Origin: Methanomicrobiales archaeon
GTDB lineage: Archaea; Halobacteriota; Methanomicrobia; Methanomicrobiales; JACTUA01
DNA length: 5,951 bases
Assembly (NCBI GenBank): GCA_028678885.1
Contig: JAJRCP010000105.1
Span: forward strand, 1 to 5,951
Reading direction: 5' to 3'
The position numbers and the translations under genes are program-made. This document shows positions 5,820-5,951 of the stretch, one piece after another. How positions within the stretch are numbered: the first letter of the stretch is position 1; each line of letters begins with the position of its first letter. The notes under the pieces were generated by a model. That model saw only the letters and a list, made by a program, of their open reading frames with translations, had not been told where the DNA came from and did not search any database.

Positions 5820-5951
5820 ATGAAAAGTGAGGTTCTGAAGAACATAAAAAAGACTGAAGAAGAATACCGGGCCATGATCAGCGAGGCAAAAGTAGAGCAG
5901 GAGAGGCGTATCTCCGGCGCAAAGCTGGAAGCCGACAACCTGATCATGAAG
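5820..5951 (+). CDS. ahaH: A-type ATP synthase subunit H (partial, N-terminal 44 residues)
   Basis: The frame opens at ATG 5820 after an SD-like GAGGGGG at 5808-5814 and stays open to the window end. The visible 44 residues start MKSEVLKNIKKTEEEYRAMI and are dominated by Lys, Glu, Arg and Ala, with regularly spaced Ile, Leu and Ala. This is the long coiled coil of subunit H, which pairs with subunit E to form the peripheral stalk of the archaeal ATP synthase. Family members are about 100-110 residues, so somewhat less than half is present. In methanogens subunit H is typically the first gene of the operon, followed by the membrane subunit I; the promoter just upstream supports that here. The call rests on coiled-coil character, a family-like start and first-gene position. 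Another coiled-coil protein is possible but less likely. Confidence 0.85.
   Translation, partial: MKSEVLKNIKKTEEEYRAMISEAKVEQERRISGAKLEADNLIMK

Noticed and set aside
5788..5820. Ten-codon leader ORF whose TGA overlaps the ahaH ATG (TGATG)
   Set aside because: The transcription start predicted from the TATA box is near 5795, downstream of its ATG, and the ORF has no SD. The overlap is probably chance.
1..5951. CRISPR array, insertion sequence, tRNA or rRNA
   Set aside because: No regularly spaced repeats, transposase-like frame, terminal inverted repeats, cloverleaf or rRNA-like sequence was seen.

Overview
The window looks like archaeal chromosome, most likely from a methanogen of the Methanomicrobia (Methanomicrobiales-like). 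This rests on four things: a membrane-anchored archaeal-type LonB protease, a TldD/TldE pair, the start of an A-type ATP synthase operon (subunit H first), and archaeal TATA-like elements with GGTGA-type Shine-Dalgarno (SD) sites. The organism call is inference from gene content and style. No gene here identifies a genus.

Layout. Bases 1-371 are mostly non-coding or weakly coding. The left edge carries either the tail of a plus-strand gene (stop at 56-58) or the first codons of a divergent gene (ATG at 9 on the minus strand). A possible 44-residue ORF follows (102-236), then a good TATA box (248-255) that probably drives lonB. Bases 372-4884 hold three tightly packed genes on the plus strand: lonB, tldD (6-nt gap) and tldE (overlapping tldD). 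Bases 4885-5081 hold a doubtful 56-codon GTG ORF and AT-rich promoter-like sequence. Bases 5082-5701 hold a 50-residue zinc-ribbon protein and an unrecognised 156-residue protein, coupled by an ATGA overlap. Bases 5702-5819 are an intergenic spacer with a T-rich candidate terminator and a clear TATA box. At 5820 the first 44 codons of ahaH begin and run off the window.

How the genes work together. LonB is an ATP-dependent protease held at the cytoplasmic face of the membrane. TldD/TldE form a metalloprotease that, in studied homologues, cleaves unfolded peptides. Their near-fused arrangement suggests a protein-turnover operon in which TldD/E may process peptides released by LonB; this link is inference. 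The zinc-ribbon/unknown pair may belong to the same transcript or be a separate small operon. The ATP synthase operon has its own promoter and looks independent.

Nothing in the window is a clear new defence or mobile system: there is no CRISPR array, insertion sequence, tRNA or rRNA. The least explained parts are the zinc-ribbon/156-residue pair, the possible small ORFs at 102-236 and 4898-5068, and the unusual translation start of tldD.
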